The notes: a model not told the origin generated them from the letters alone. A DNA stretch of 64,000 nt from Lachnospiraceae bacterium (GCA_017460885.1 JAFUAB010000027.1:1-64000), one strand, 5' to 3'; shown: positions 25,773 through 35,096, counted from the stretch's first letter. Made by a program: numbers and translations.

Positions 25773-25992
25773 ATCAGGAAATACGGCAAGCGATCTTGCG
25801 AAATACAGGATAGAGAGGGCTGAGGAAGACTATAGGAGCGCAGTGCTGCTTTGTGAAATCCGGAATTTTTCGGATTATGATGACATGTTTATAGCCAGCA
25901 AAAGCCAGACAGAGGAGCAGGTGAAAAATCCCAGAATAGTGATAGATACGGTTAAAGGATTTCTTGTTAAGGAGGGTATCATAGATGAGTGA
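25765..25992 (+). CDS. Shortened HEPN-domain protein
   Basis: A 75-residue protein. The start (KYRIERAEEDYRSAVLL) and end (SDYDDMFIASKSQTEEQVKN) match the two ends of PF05168-type HEPN proteins, but the central 50 or so residues, including the usual AYYAIFHA helix, are missing between CEIRNF and SDYDD. Full-length relatives have about 125 residues. The reading frame and both overlaps (8 bases with the MNT gene and 8 with hsdS) are intact, so the deletion was in frame. RNase activity is doubtful. Confidence 0.7.
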   Translation: MRESGNTASDLAKYRIERAEEDYRSAVLLCEIRNFSDYDDMFIASKSQTEEQVKNPRIVIDTVKGFLVKEGIIDE

Positions 25993-27241
25993 CGCTACTC
26001 CGAATATAAGGTTTAAGGACTTTACTGATGATTGGGAACAGCGTAAGTTGGGAGATATGGTTTCGTTTTCCAAAGGATCAGGGTATTCCAAGGGAGATTT
26101 GAAAGAAGATGGAATCCCCATAATACTATATGGCAGACTCTATACAAAATATGAAACTGTTATATCGGAAGTGGATACTTTTGCTGACGAAAAAAAAGGC
26201 TCTGTTTTTAGTAAAGGTGGCGAAGTAATTGTACCTGCATCTGGGGAAACTGCTGAAGACATTTCGATTGCCTCAGTCGTTGAAAAATCAGGGGTTTTGC
26301 TCGGCGGAGACCTTAATATAATAACGACTCCCGATGATATGGATTCTGCATTTTTGGCAATCAGTATTTCAAATGGAAAACCGCACAACGATATGGCAAA
26401 AATGGCTCAAGGAAAATCAGTAGTCCATCTTCATAATTCTGATTTAGAGAAGATAGATTTACCATATCCAAGCTACGACGAACAGAGAAGAATAAGTGGG
26501 TTCTTTTCTGATCTTGACAACCTTATCACCCTTCATCAGCGTAAGTGTGATGAGACAAAACAATTGAAGAGATATATGCTTCAAAAAATGTTTCCCCGAA
26601 ACGGAGCAACCAGGCCAGAGATAAGATTCAGCGGTTTTACTGACGATTGGGAACAGCGTAAGTTGGGGGCTGTGTTTGAGGAATACTCAGAAAAGAAACA
26701 CGAGGAGCTTCCACCTCTTACTATAATTCAGGGTAACGGAACTATTCTGAGAGAAGAATCCGATAGAGCTTTACAGTATGATAAGAATAGTTTATCCGGA
26801 TACAAAATGGTCAAGAAGGATGACTTCATTGTACACTTGAGATCCTTTGAAGGCGGGCTCGAAAAAGCAAACCAGGACGGGATAATTAGCCCAGCATACC
26901 ATACTTTTCATGGGGATAATACTGATAGCAGATTCTACTATCCATTCTTTAGATCAAAACGATTTATTGATGCTCTTCTTAAGCCTCATGTTTATGGAAT
27001 CAGAGATGGAAAAAGTATAGATATCGAGGGCATGAAAACCATCTTGATTCCTGTACCATCATATGATGAACAAAAGAAAATTGGAGAGTTTATTGAGTCC
27101 ATCGATAATCTTATCACCCTTCATCAGCGTAAGTGTGATTCTTTTAAACAGCTGAAGGCATATATGCTGCAAAACATGTTTGTTAAACAATTGAGACCTG
27201 TAATGGATATAAACATACGGAGAAACGGATGCCGGAATTAG
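25985..27241 (+). CDS. hsdS: Type I restriction-modification specificity subunit
   Basis: A 418-residue protein with two target recognition domains. Each starts with FTDDWEQRKLG (residues about 13 and 218) and ends with a coiled spacer containing LITLHQRKCD (about residues 180 and 380). The DNA of these conserved parts is repeated: 26021-26052 with 26637-26668, and 26519-26550 with 27108-27139. The recognition domains are more AT-rich than the rest of the operon, as is usual for exchanged modules. AGGAGG is upstream. The 3' end overlaps hsdR by 13 bases. Confidence 0.95.
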   Translation: MSDATPNIRFKDFTDDWEQRKLGDMVSFSKGSGYSKGDLKEDGIPIILYGRLYTKYETVISEVDTFADEKKGSVFSKGGEVIVPASGETAEDISIASVVEKSGVLLGGDLNIITTPDDMDSAFLAISISNGKPHNDMAKMAQGKSVVHLHNSDLEKIDLPYPSYDEQRRISGFFSDLDNLITLHQRKCDETKQLKRYMLQKMFPRNGATRPEIRFSGFTDDWEQRKLGAVFEEYSEKKHEELPPLTIIQGNGTILREESDRALQYDKNSLSGYKMVKKDDFIVHLRSFEGGLEKANQDGIISPAYHTFHGDNTDSRFYYPFFRSKRFIDALLKPHVYGIRDGKSIDIEGMKTILIPVPSYDEQKKIGEFIESIDNLITLHQRKCDSFKQLKAYMLQNMFVKQLRPVMDINIRRNGCRN

Positions 27242-30195
27242 AATCAATCATCGAACAAAAACTCATTGATCAGCTATGTTGTGACGAATCTCAGTGGACC
27301 TACAGGGGCGACATCACGACGGAAGAGGATTTATGGGCAAATTTTAAATATATCCTCGAGCAGAACAATAAGGCAGTTCTGAATGACGAACTCTTGAGCG
27401 ATTCGGAGTTTGCCAAGATTAAGAACGATGTCTCCCATTCGTCTTTTTACGAAGCCGGAACCTGGCTCGTGGGAGAAAACGGCAAGGTACAGGTTCACGT
27501 ACAGCGCGGCAATGAAACGCTGCACCTCACCGTGATGAATAATGAGCACATCGCGGGAGGAACCAGCGTATATCAGGTTATAAACCAGTATCGGGCATTT
27601 AAGGAAGATGAAGATTCCAGGGACAGAAGGTTTGACGTGACTCTTCTGATCAACGGCATTCCGTTGATTCACGTTGAACTCAAGAACAAGTCCCATTCAT
27701 ACATGGAGGGCTTCAATCAGATCAGAAAATACGTCAAGGAGGGCAAGTTTCACGGCCTTTTTTCCAACGTCCAGATGTTCGTGGTAAGCAATTCGACGGA
27801 CACGAAGTATTTTTCATCAGCCAGGGACACGGAACTGAACCGCGAATTCCTGACCGGATGGCTGGATGAGGAGAATCAGCCGGTCACGGATTATCTTGAT
27901 TTCGCAAGGGCGGTCCTAAGGATACCTGAAGCCCATGAGATGGTGACCAAATATACCGTGCTGGACAAGGACAAGAAGAGACTGCTGATCCTGAGGCCGT
28001 ATCAGATACATGCGATCGAAGCCATGCGCAATGCGTCCAAACACGGTGAGTCGGGATACATCTGGCATACCACGGGTTCCGGCAAGACCATGACGTCCTA
28101 TAAGTCCACCAGAAACCTTCTCATGGACATTCCGGCCATAGAGAAGACGGTTTTTCTTATTGACCGCAAGGATCTGGACATGCAGACCAAAATGGCGTTC
28201 CAGTCATACGCGGAAAATGACACGATAGTCGTGGATGACACCGAGGACGTGGACGAGCTGATAAAGAGGCTTTCCGACGGTAATCGTCAGATGATAGTGA
28301 CGACCAGACAGAAGCTACAGATCATGATCGGCAAACGCCTTAAGGAAGGTTCCAGGCAGTACGAACGGATAAGATCCCTTAAGGTCGCCTTCGTGGTGGA
28401 TGAATGTCATCGGGCCGTGTCGCCGCAGACCAAACGGGACATTGAGAGGTTCTTCGGTAATTCGCTATGGTACGGCTTTACCGGCACGCCCATATTTGAA
28501 GTGAATAAATACGAGCAGAAGGGAGACCTTCCTCAGACCACGGAGCAGATGTACGGCAGGTGCCTCCATCACTATACCATAAAAGAGGCAATACACGATA
28601 ACGCGGTGCTTGGGTTCATGGTGGAGAACCTGGGACCGGTTGACGTATATCCTGATCAGGAGGAAGCAATCTATGAGTCCGATGCCCACATGAAGCGCGT
28701 GCTGGACGTGATCCTTAATCATTCCGCTGAGAAATTCTGCACCAAGAACGGCCGCGGGAGGACCTATGAGGCGATCCTCACCACCGGTTCCATCGCGCGT
28801 GCACAGAAGTATTATGAGATGCTGAAGGCGATCAAGGAAGGACGGGATGAAGAGGTTACGATAAGCGAGGAAATGCTGAGGGTGCTTCCGGACTTTCCGA
28901 AGTTTGCCATTACCTATTCTCTGAGTGAAAATGAGGAATCCTCAACGGTCAATCAGGATAAAATGAAGGAATCCCTGGATGATTACAATATGACGTTTGG
29001 CACAAAATATGGCATAGATACGATAAATGCGTACAACAGTAATCTTAATGACAGGCTTTCAAGAAAGAACCCAAAATACAGGGACAGGAGCGAGCAGCTT
29101 GACCTGGTGATAGTGGTGGACCGTCTTCTTACCGGATTTGACGCTCCGTGCCTGTCCACAATTTTCATAGACAGGGAACCCATGTCGCCACAGGGACTGA
29201 TTCAGGCCTTTTCACGCACCAACAGATTATATGAAGCGGCCAAGCAGTACGGACAGGTTACGACGTTCCGGTATCCTAAGGAGTTTAAGCAAAAGATAGA
29301 TGAGGCCATAAAACTCTACTCCAGGGGCGGGACGGGAGATCCCATCGCCGAGGACTGGGAGGACGTCCTGAAATCCTTCCTGTTGTCGCTCAGAACCCTG
29401 AGGGGACTTGCTCCGAATGCATCCGACGTCGCCGGACTGTCCCAAAAGGGAAAAAGGACGTTTGTCATGCTGTTCAGAGCGCTTGACCATGACTACGCCC
29501 ACCTGAAGGCATTTACGAGGTTTTCACCGGATGTTCTGGATGGTCATGCGTTTTCGGAAGAGATATATGAAGACTATGCCGCCATGTACCGGAACGTGGT
29601 GGCCGAACTGAAGGCGAATAATGATGATGAAGTCAGTGATGATCCTGACCGGGGGCCGGTCTGGGACGACTATGAACTGGTGGCATACAGCAGGTTTAAG
29701 GTAGATTTTGAATACATAGTCGGACTGCTGCAGGGCTTTGTTGACAATCTGAAGTCCGGAGCGGGGGATTATGACCGTGAGCATTTCGATGAAGAAGTGG
29801 AGAATCTCCGTAAGATCATTTCGGAATTCTCGGAATCAAATCCCAAGCTTAGCGCATTGCTGAACAGGCTGCTTGACGACATCGTCGGGGACAAAGACAA
29901 GTACATGGGCGTGAACGTGTCGGAACTGTTATACAGGAGACGGTCAGAGATCGTGGATAAGGAGATCCGGTCATTTTCCGAAAAATGGTACATAAGCTTT
30001 GACGACGTAAAATATGAGGTTATGAACTTCAGGGACGGAGAGATCTCCAACGAAACGAAGTTCAAGGAGAGCACTGATTACGGCACCTATAAAGCGCAGG
30101 CCGTGGAACCGATGCCGAAGTTCAAGTTTTACAAGGCCATGGTGGAAGACTTTAAGAACGTATTGATGCCTGAGATCGGGGATTTGCTAAACTGA
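27229..30195 (+). CDS. hsdR: Type I restriction endonuclease subunit
   Basis: A 988-residue motor/nuclease subunit. The N-terminal nuclease has FDVTLLINGIPLIHVELKNK (PD-ExK type, ExK in the form ELK). The helicase has Walker A HTTGSGKTMTS, DEAD-box VDECHR, and motif VI QAFSRTNR. Length is normal for the family. It cuts unmethylated DNA after translocation together with HsdM and HsdS. It is the last hsd gene and overlaps hsdS by 13 bases. Confidence 0.95.
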   Translation: MPELESIIEQKLIDQLCCDESQWTYRGDITTEEDLWANFKYILEQNNKAVLNDELLSDSEFAKIKNDVSHSSFYEAGTWLVGENGKVQVHVQRGNETLHLTVMNNEHIAGGTSVYQVINQYRAFKEDEDSRDRRFDVTLLINGIPLIHVELKNKSHSYMEGFNQIRKYVKEGKFHGLFSNVQMFVVSNSTDTKYFSSARDTELNREFLTGWLDEENQPVTDYLDFARAVLRIPEAHEMVTKYTVLDKDKKRLLILRPYQIHAIEAMRNASKHGESGYIWHTTGSGKTMTSYKSTRNLLMDIPAIEKTVFLIDRKDLDMQTKMAFQSYAENDTIVVDDTEDVDELIKRLSDGNRQMIVTTRQKLQIMIGKRLKEGSRQYERIRSLKVAFVVDECHRAVSPQTKRDIERFFGNSLWYGFTGTPIFEVNKYEQKGDLPQTTEQMYGRCLHHYTIKEAIHDNAVLGFMVENLGPVDVYPDQEEAIYESDAHMKRVLDVILNHSAEKFCTKNGRGRTYEAILTTGSIARAQKYYEMLKAIKEGRDEEVTISEEMLRVLPDFPKFAITYSLSENEESSTVNQDKMKESLDDYNMTFGTKYGIDTINAYNSNLNDRLSRKNPKYRDRSEQLDLVIVVDRLLTGFDAPCLSTIFIDREPMSPQGLIQAFSRTNRLYEAAKQYGQVTTFRYPKEFKQKIDEAIKLYSRGGTGDPIAEDWEDVLKSFLLSLRTLRGLAPNASDVAGLSQKGKRTFVMLFRALDHDYAHLKAFTRFSPDVLDGHAFSEEIYEDYAAMYRNVVAELKANNDDEVSDDPDRGPVWDDYELVAYSRFKVDFEYIVGLLQGFVDNLKSGAGDYDREHFDEEVENLRKIISEFSESNPKLSALLNRLLDDIVGDKDKYMGVNVSELLYRRRSEIVDKEIRSFSEKWYISFDDVKYEVMNFRDGEISNETKFKESTDYGTYKAQAVEPMPKFKFYKAMVEDFKNVLMPEIGDLLN

Positions 30196-30243
30196 ATGAA
30201 AGGTTTCACATGGGGAAAATACAGCAGGGTAACGGAGTAAAAG

Positions 30244-31959
30244 ATGAAAACAAGCTTTATAAATAAAACTATCATCATTCTGGTTTGCGTTTCACTCGTC
30301 GTGTGTTCTTTTCCTATGACGGTGCGTGCAAATAAATCATTCGTATTGGATGACTTGATCGACACGACAACGAATGTTACAGAAGGCGTCACGCAAGGGG
30401 TTAAAGATGCTGTTGGAGCGGCATCAGATGCAGCAAAGGACGCAAAAGATGCAACGACAAAAAAGGGGGCTGAAATTGCGTCATCTGTACGAAGCAAATT
30501 TGCAAACGTATCATACGAGGACTTTTACAGCGGCTGGGAGTATTACTCTAAAATGGTTGGATCGACGATAGCCACATCAAATGGGCAACAGTATGTAAAA
30601 GAGGTGTCCGCAGCCATAAAAAATCTGGAAACGTCAATGAATTCGACCGTATCTAACCGGGGGATCAAACAGGAGAAGGGATTTGTGGCGGAGAAATGGC
30701 ACTCCGAAACATTTAATATAGATGCCGTAGCAAAGGGTGTTGAAACACGTGCTAAGCAGTTGGGCGAGACCGGACGCGCATCTGTTGACGTAGCTGCAAG
30801 CACGGGCGAAAAAGCCAGCATGAAGTATATATCAACAGCTGAAAAAAGTGCTAATGAGCAGGCTAAAAACATTCTTGAAAAGTATGGTGACTATTGTAGC
30901 AAGACATCGCCTGAGAAAAGGATGAGCATAGATGAATATGTCGGCAAGGTCGATTGGGATCAGTATCCAGAGACCTATTGGTCCGTGTATAAGGATCAGC
31001 AGAGAGTCATACCCAAGGAGCAATTGAAGGACGCACAAAAGCATATTGAGAAATTGATAGAACAGGAATCAGGAAAGGCTTCGGCTCACAGGCAGGCAAA
31101 AGCTGATGGATATAAAGAGACGCTGGAAAATCTTTCAGACAGGCTCAAGGCAGCAGACGGAACTGAGTCCATTCCTTTGAGCAATGCCGAAGCAGAGGCG
31201 ATAGCAGAAGCTAGCAAAGAAGGCAAGTTTAAACCCAGCGATTATGGAGTTACCACAGATGCTGTTGTGAAACCCAAGTATATCGTAAATCAATCGCTAA
31301 AAGCAGGAGGACAGTCAGCAATTATGGAAGTTGCCATGCAGACCGGTCCGCAGATATATCAAATCGTCAAGACATTAATAGATGAGGACAAGCTTGATGA
31401 AAATCAGCTAAAAGAGACGGGCTTTTCTGCACTTAATGCGGGAGCCATGGGATTTCTTGAGGGTTCTGTCAGCAATTCAATATTGATAATGTGCGAATCG
31501 GGCAAATTAGGCAAAGCATTTACCGGTGCATCTCCACAGACTATCGGAAATCTTACCGTCATTATGTTAGATGCCTTTGTTTATGGTTATAAGTTCTATT
31601 CGGGTAAAATCACGGCGGATGAATATGCGGATATGCTTACCGAAGAGATTATTATAGCAGTGGCTTCACAGTCAGCCGGAACAGTAGCGCAACTGCTCAT
31701 ACCACTTCCGGGAGTTTATTTTGCGGCGAGCCTGGCTGCATCCCTGTATGTTTCTGCCAATTATACACAGGGAAAAGAGTTTGTGCTTGCTTTAACGGAC
31801 GATTATGGCTTTGACATAATAGCTCCGACGAAAAACATCGGGGAAAAAACGGCCAGCAAATTTGAGGGCATAAAAAAATCACTGACAAACACGATCCCGT
31901 TCCTTAAAGAAAAGTTAGACAAGGATTATGTAATTACGCTTATAGATATAAAAGCGTAG
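30244..31959 (+). CDS. Exported protein of unknown function in the defence island
   Basis: A 571-residue protein with a Sec signal peptide (IIILVCVSLVVCSFPMTVRA, cleavage likely after VRA). Residues about 40-80 are an Ala/Asp/Lys-rich helix. A motif EKGFVAEKWHSETFNIDAVA lies near residue 140, and KYISTAEKS follows. The last 170 residues contain two hydrophobic Ala/Gly-rich stretches (around LTVIMLDAFVYGYKF and AQLLIPLPGVYFAASLAASL) that could insert into a membrane. I do not recognise the family. It starts 48 bases after hsdR, though its own ribosome site is weak, and precedes a GIY-YIG nuclease gene. A toxin or abortive-infection effector is possible but unproven. Confidence 0.7.
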   Translation: MKTSFINKTIIILVCVSLVVCSFPMTVRANKSFVLDDLIDTTTNVTEGVTQGVKDAVGAASDAAKDAKDATTKKGAEIASSVRSKFANVSYEDFYSGWEYYSKMVGSTIATSNGQQYVKEVSAAIKNLETSMNSTVSNRGIKQEKGFVAEKWHSETFNIDAVAKGVETRAKQLGETGRASVDVAASTGEKASMKYISTAEKSANEQAKNILEKYGDYCSKTSPEKRMSIDEYVGKVDWDQYPETYWSVYKDQQRVIPKEQLKDAQKHIEKLIEQESGKASAHRQAKADGYKETLENLSDRLKAADGTESIPLSNAEAEAIAEASKEGKFKPSDYGVTTDAVVKPKYIVNQSLKAGGQSAIMEVAMQTGPQIYQIVKTLIDEDKLDENQLKETGFSALNAGAMGFLEGSVSNSILIMCESGKLGKAFTGASPQTIGNLTVIMLDAFVYGYKFYSGKITADEYADMLTEEIIIAVASQSAGTVAQLLIPLPGVYFAASLAASLYVSANYTQGKEFVLALTDDYGFDIIAPTKNIGEKTASKFEGIKKSLTNTIPFLKEKLDKDYVITLIDIKA

Positions 31960-32015
31960 ATTAGTATTGGAATGCCATCGGTAAAGTCGATTAACTGAAT
32001 AAGAGGGCAATAATT

Positions 32016-32891
32016 ATGGGAAACAGAAAATCCAAAACAGTGAAGCTGTTGCTGGAGGATGGCACACTTAAAGGTGTGATGAGCATTGTTGATTCAAGTT
32101 GGAATCCCGGAGAAATGTATTCTGCACCCAAAGAATCAGTAGATGCTTTATTATCAACTGATGCGTGTAAGAAATTTGGAGTATATCTCCTGTTATCTGA
32201 TGACAAGGTATATATAGGTCAGTCTATGGACTTAGCAAAGCGAGTAAGTCAACATGTTGCATCAAAGAAGTGGTGGGAAAGAGTTATAATATTGACTACT
32301 GCAGATGACAGTCTTAACAGGGCAGATATAGACTATTTGGAGTATTACCTCATACAGAAGGCGCAGGATAGTAATCGCCTTGATAGCGAAAATAAAAAAA
32401 AGGGTAATATGCCAAAGGTTGATAAGTTTAGGAAACCGGAACTTGAACAATACTTAGAGGAAGCACTTTTTCTTTTAGAATTGATAGGAATCTCCGTATT
32501 CTCATCAAAACGTTCATCCCATAATGATAAGAGTGAACGTCTTCAAAAGAAATCATCAAAGGGAGCAGTATTTTACCTTAAGCGTGAAAATACGGCTGAT
32601 GATAGAAGAGTGGATGCCCAACTTGTCATTGAAGATGGCAAATATATAGTAAAACAGGGGAGCCTTTTAGCACAAGTACCTACACCAACCTGCCAGGCAT
32701 ATATAAAAAAGAGGCGTGAAGAGTGTTCTGAGGTGATAAAAAACGGAATTTTACAAGAAGATATGGTATTCGACAAGCCATCAGGAGCATCAGGGTTTGT
32801 TTTATATGCATCCTCAAACGGAAAAATAGAGTGGCGTACGCGCGAAGGAATAAGTATTGGGGCATGGGAGGAAGAACATAGAGAGTTATAG
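32016..32891 (+). CDS. GIY-YIG nuclease with C-terminal DUF4357-like domain
   Basis: A 291-residue cytoplasmic protein. Residues about 55-110 carry the GIY-YIG core: GVYLLLSDD, KVYIGQS, then RVSQH and LEYYLIQKA, with the two Tyr, the Arg and the Glu in expected order. The C-terminal 50 residues (GFVLYASSNGKIEWRTREG) resemble DUF4357, which often accompanies such nucleases near restriction systems. GAGGG lies about 10 bases upstream. It may nick or cut DNA; the target is unknown. Confidence 0.8.
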   Translation: MGNRKSKTVKLLLEDGTLKGVMSIVDSSWNPGEMYSAPKESVDALLSTDACKKFGVYLLLSDDKVYIGQSMDLAKRVSQHVASKKWWERVIILTTADDSLNRADIDYLEYYLIQKAQDSNRLDSENKKKGNMPKVDKFRKPELEQYLEEALFLLELIGISVFSSKRSSHNDKSERLQKKSSKGAVFYLKRENTADDRRVDAQLVIEDGKYIVKQGSLLAQVPTPTCQAYIKKRREECSEVIKNGILQEDMVFDKPSGASGFVLYASSNGKIEWRTREGISIGAWEEEHREL

Positions 32892-33023
32892 GCTGAAAGG
32901 GAGAGGGGAAATTACGATGCGGCGTACGAAAGGCAGTACTTTGGAAAGAAGAAGCCGGATCTTGTTGACTACCTGCTCTGGACTAGCTACTTTGTAACCC
33001 ATTCGGAATATGTAGAGTGGTAA
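32892..33023 (+). pseudogene. 3' fragment of an unidentified gene
   Basis: A 43-codon open stretch begins right after the GIY-YIG stop and contains no usable start codon. It reads YDAAYERQYFGKKKPDLVDY and ends SEYVEW. It looks coding and is probably the remnant C-terminus of a deleted gene. Confidence 0.4.
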
Positions 33024-33040
33024 ACCATGGGGGGATGGCA

Positions 33041-33277
33041 ATGAGTTTGAATTATTCGCAAATAGAAGAAGACGTAAAGGGGTTTTGGAAGTTCATAAAG
33101 GAGAAAGAACCTTCGAATGATGAAATAGCGCATTACTTTAGGGAGTATAGTGCCAAACATAATCTGTCTCCTGAAGAAGAGAAGGACTACATGGCGTTCT
33201 GTATTATGAGGGATCCAGATAGAAAGCCAATAATATATGACTATTTATTATGCGAAACCGCAACGGAAACGCTGTAG
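33041..33277 (+). CDS. Small protein of unknown function
   Basis: A 78-residue acidic protein beginning MSLNYSQIEEDVKGFWKFIK. The ATG at 33041 follows a G-rich ribosome site (GGGGGGATGG); a longer in-frame GTG start at 33017 overlaps the upstream fragment. No domain is recognised. Confidence 0.55.
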   Translation: MSLNYSQIEEDVKGFWKFIKEKEPSNDEIAHYFREYSAKHNLSPEEEKDYMAFCIMRDPDRKPIIYDYLLCETATETL

Positions 33278-33330
33278 TGAGTACTTCACTAATAGCGTGA
33301 TTTGATTCAATTGAGATAAGGAAACAAAAT

Positions 33331-33663
33331 ATGATTACCTTAGAAGAAGCCATAAAAATCAGAAACGATTGCGGCGATACGGCAGCCACTGACTTAATAG
33401 AGTATGAAGATGCATACGAGTTTTATCAAGATGGCGTTGATGATTCTTCCATTGTTATCATGAAAGATACCGGAGAGGTTCTGGATTTATCGACATATTA
33501 TGCTAAATACGATATTCCGAGAATAAAGAAGAGGAAGAAAACCCGTATCACCATCATTGTGATTACCGTTGTTACTGCGATTGCATTGATCTTGTCCCTG
33601 GCTGCAACTGTCTCAAGTTTAGTTAAGCATGGGAAATTGATGAAAGGATCAACAGATGATTAA
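33331..33663 (+). CDS. Single-pass membrane protein of unknown function
   Basis: A 110-residue protein. The cytoplasmic N-terminal 70 residues are acidic (MITLEEAIKIRNDCGDTAAT) and resemble small immunity or SMI1-like N-termini only loosely. RIKKRKK is followed by one membrane helix (about residues 74-95) and a short tail. AAGGAAAC precedes the start. The stop overlaps the next gene by eight bases. Confidence 0.6.
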   Translation: MITLEEAIKIRNDCGDTAATDLIEYEDAYEFYQDGVDDSSIVIMKDTGEVLDLSTYYAKYDIPRIKKRKKTRITIIVITVVTAIALILSLAATVSSLVKHGKLMKGSTDD

Positions 33664-34279
33664 CAGAGAAGACATGCTCGAACTGACAAGGCGTATGACT
33701 CCGTCCAGAAACTGCTTTTCAAGGATAGCCGGAGCGTACATGGACGAAGAAGGATATGAAGACGGGACCTTCAACATTCACTTTGGAAAGCTTTCTGCCG
33801 CAGAAACAAAAAGGAACCTTGAGATCGCCAAAGCCATTCCCTTTTCACGGACGAACGAACAGCTTAAGGAGTACAGTTTTCCTGAAGGCGCGGCCAGACA
33901 GAGGGGAATGTGGCCCATCCTTACCGCCCTTAAGCAGAACCGGCTCAAGGACGACGCTTTGCTTAGCATAGTGTATCAGGTAATCGGAGAGAATTACCAC
34001 AGCAGTAAGCCGTACTCCATATTCATGTTTTCGGGATCGTATGACGTTCCGGTCAAGGCAGCGGACGGAGAATGGCTCGAGGGATCTGAAGAGGTATACG
34101 ATTTCCTTATATGTGCTGTTTCTCCGCTTGTAGGAGAGTATGAGCCCGGGAATCCGGAGTTCGGATTTCTGTTTCCTGCATTCTCTGACAGGAGCAGCGA
34201 CGATTGCAGGATAGACATCTTCAGCGCAGATCCCAAAAACATACAGAAGGAAACGATAGACAAGATTCTAAATGGATAG
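33656..34279 (+). CDS. DUF4317-family protein
   Basis: A 207-residue protein beginning MINREDMLELTRRMTPSRNC, a characteristic start of DUF4317 proteins of Firmicutes (K/R-x-E...RR...P...NCF.RI.GAYMD). Many relatives are about twice this length, so it may be a short form. The function is unknown. It overlaps the membrane protein gene by eight bases and is followed by the YbjQ-like gene within 15 bases, so the three form an operon. Confidence 0.6.
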   Translation: MINREDMLELTRRMTPSRNCFSRIAGAYMDEEGYEDGTFNIHFGKLSAAETKRNLEIAKAIPFSRTNEQLKEYSFPEGAARQRGMWPILTALKQNRLKDDALLSIVYQVIGENYHSSKPYSIFMFSGSYDVPVKAADGEWLEGSEEVYDFLICAVSPLVGEYEPGNPEFGFLFPAFSDRSSDDCRIDIFSADPKNIQKETIDKILNG

Positions 34280-34291
34280 GAGGAAATGACA

Positions 34292-34603
34292 TTGTTAATA
34301 GTGACAACAGAGGAAATCAGCGGAAAGAACCTTGAGACGCTTGGATTGGTAAAAGGTTCGACGGTTCAGACCGTGAACGCATTCAAGGACATCGGAGCAA
34401 GCTTCAAGACCCTCGTGGGCGGCGAACTTCAGAAGTACAATGAGATGATGGAAGATGCGCGCCGGATAGCAAGTGACCGAATGGTTAAGGAAGCGGAGAC
34501 TCTTGGTGCAGATGCAGTCGTGGGAGTGCGGTTTTCCTCCGCGTCCATAATGCAGGGTGCAGCCGAGATAATGGTATACGGCACGGCGGTTAAGTTCGCA
34601 TAG
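34292..34603 (+). CDS. UPF0145 (YbjQ-like) protein
   Basis: A 103-residue protein matching UPF0145: LIVTTEEISGKNLETLGLVK, then GADAVVGVRFSSASIMQGAA. Family members form pentamers and have no firmly known role. I prefer the TTG at 34292, which lies 8 bases after AGGAGG and gives the usual family start M-hydrophobic-IVTTE; the ATG at 34286 is only two bases from that site. Confidence 0.8.
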   Translation: MLIVTTEEISGKNLETLGLVKGSTVQTVNAFKDIGASFKTLVGGELQKYNEMMEDARRIASDRMVKEAETLGADAVVGVRFSSASIMQGAAEIMVYGTAVKFA

Positions 34604-34626
34604 TTCCACCTAAAGAGGACAAGCCG

Positions 34627-34758
34627 ATGCTTGAACTGCCTAATCCCATAGGAGATGAGAAAGCCGATCGAATTGTGGGCAGCTTTGTCAACAACAGGCT
34701 TGTTGCGCTCATGGAAGAGGCCATTTCATCGGAGAGATATGAGAGAATAGTGGCATGA
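34627..34758 (+). CDS. Small ORF of unknown function
   Basis: A 43-residue frame MLELPNPIGDEKADRIVGSF with AGAGGA upstream, 23 bases after the UPF0145 gene. It may be an intact small gene or the start of a shortened one. No family is recognised. Confidence 0.4.
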   Translation: MLELPNPIGDEKADRIVGSFVNNRLVALMEEAISSERYERIVA

Positions 34759-34768
34759 GGATACGATC

Positions 34769-34822
34769 ATGATAGAAATAAAGGGAAAAAGAAATACAGC
34801 TATATGGCTTATAAGTCATTAG
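34769..34822 (+). pseudogene. Possible RtcB N-terminal remnant
   Basis: Seventeen codons read MIEIKGKRNTAIWLISH and stop. The first ten resemble the usual start of the RNA ligase RtcB (M-x-EIKGKYNTA). Nothing of the rest of RtcB is visible. Confidence 0.3.
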
Positions 34823-34895
34823 AGGATATTATTGATTTCTTGGTATAGATAATAAGCTTTAGAGAGTATATAATTGAGATGAAGGAGATGCAATT

Positions 34896-35096
34896 ATGAC
34901 TTATACGGCAATGGTTAAAAGGGATGAAATAAAAAATATACAGATTCCGGATACGATTGCGGGTACAACTTTTTGGGTATCCATTACCCCCATGACTGAG
35001 GCTGAAGCTGATGAAATGGAATTCAAGAGCCTTAAGGGGATAGCTGGGAGAGAACTGACCCTGGATGATGTACGCATGGAGCGTTTGTGTCTATGA
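34896..35096 (+). CDS. Antitoxin of a PIN-domain toxin pair
   Basis: A 66-residue protein starting MTYTAMVKRDEIKNIQIPDT, with AAGGAG 8 bases before the ATG. Its stop overlaps the PIN toxin start as ATGA (35093-35096), the usual arrangement of a toxin-antitoxin operon. No DNA-binding motif is evident in so short a protein; the function is inferred from position and size. Confidence 0.65.
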   Translation: MTYTAMVKRDEIKNIQIPDTIAGTTFWVSITPMTEAEADEMEFKSLKGIAGRELTLDDVRMERLCL

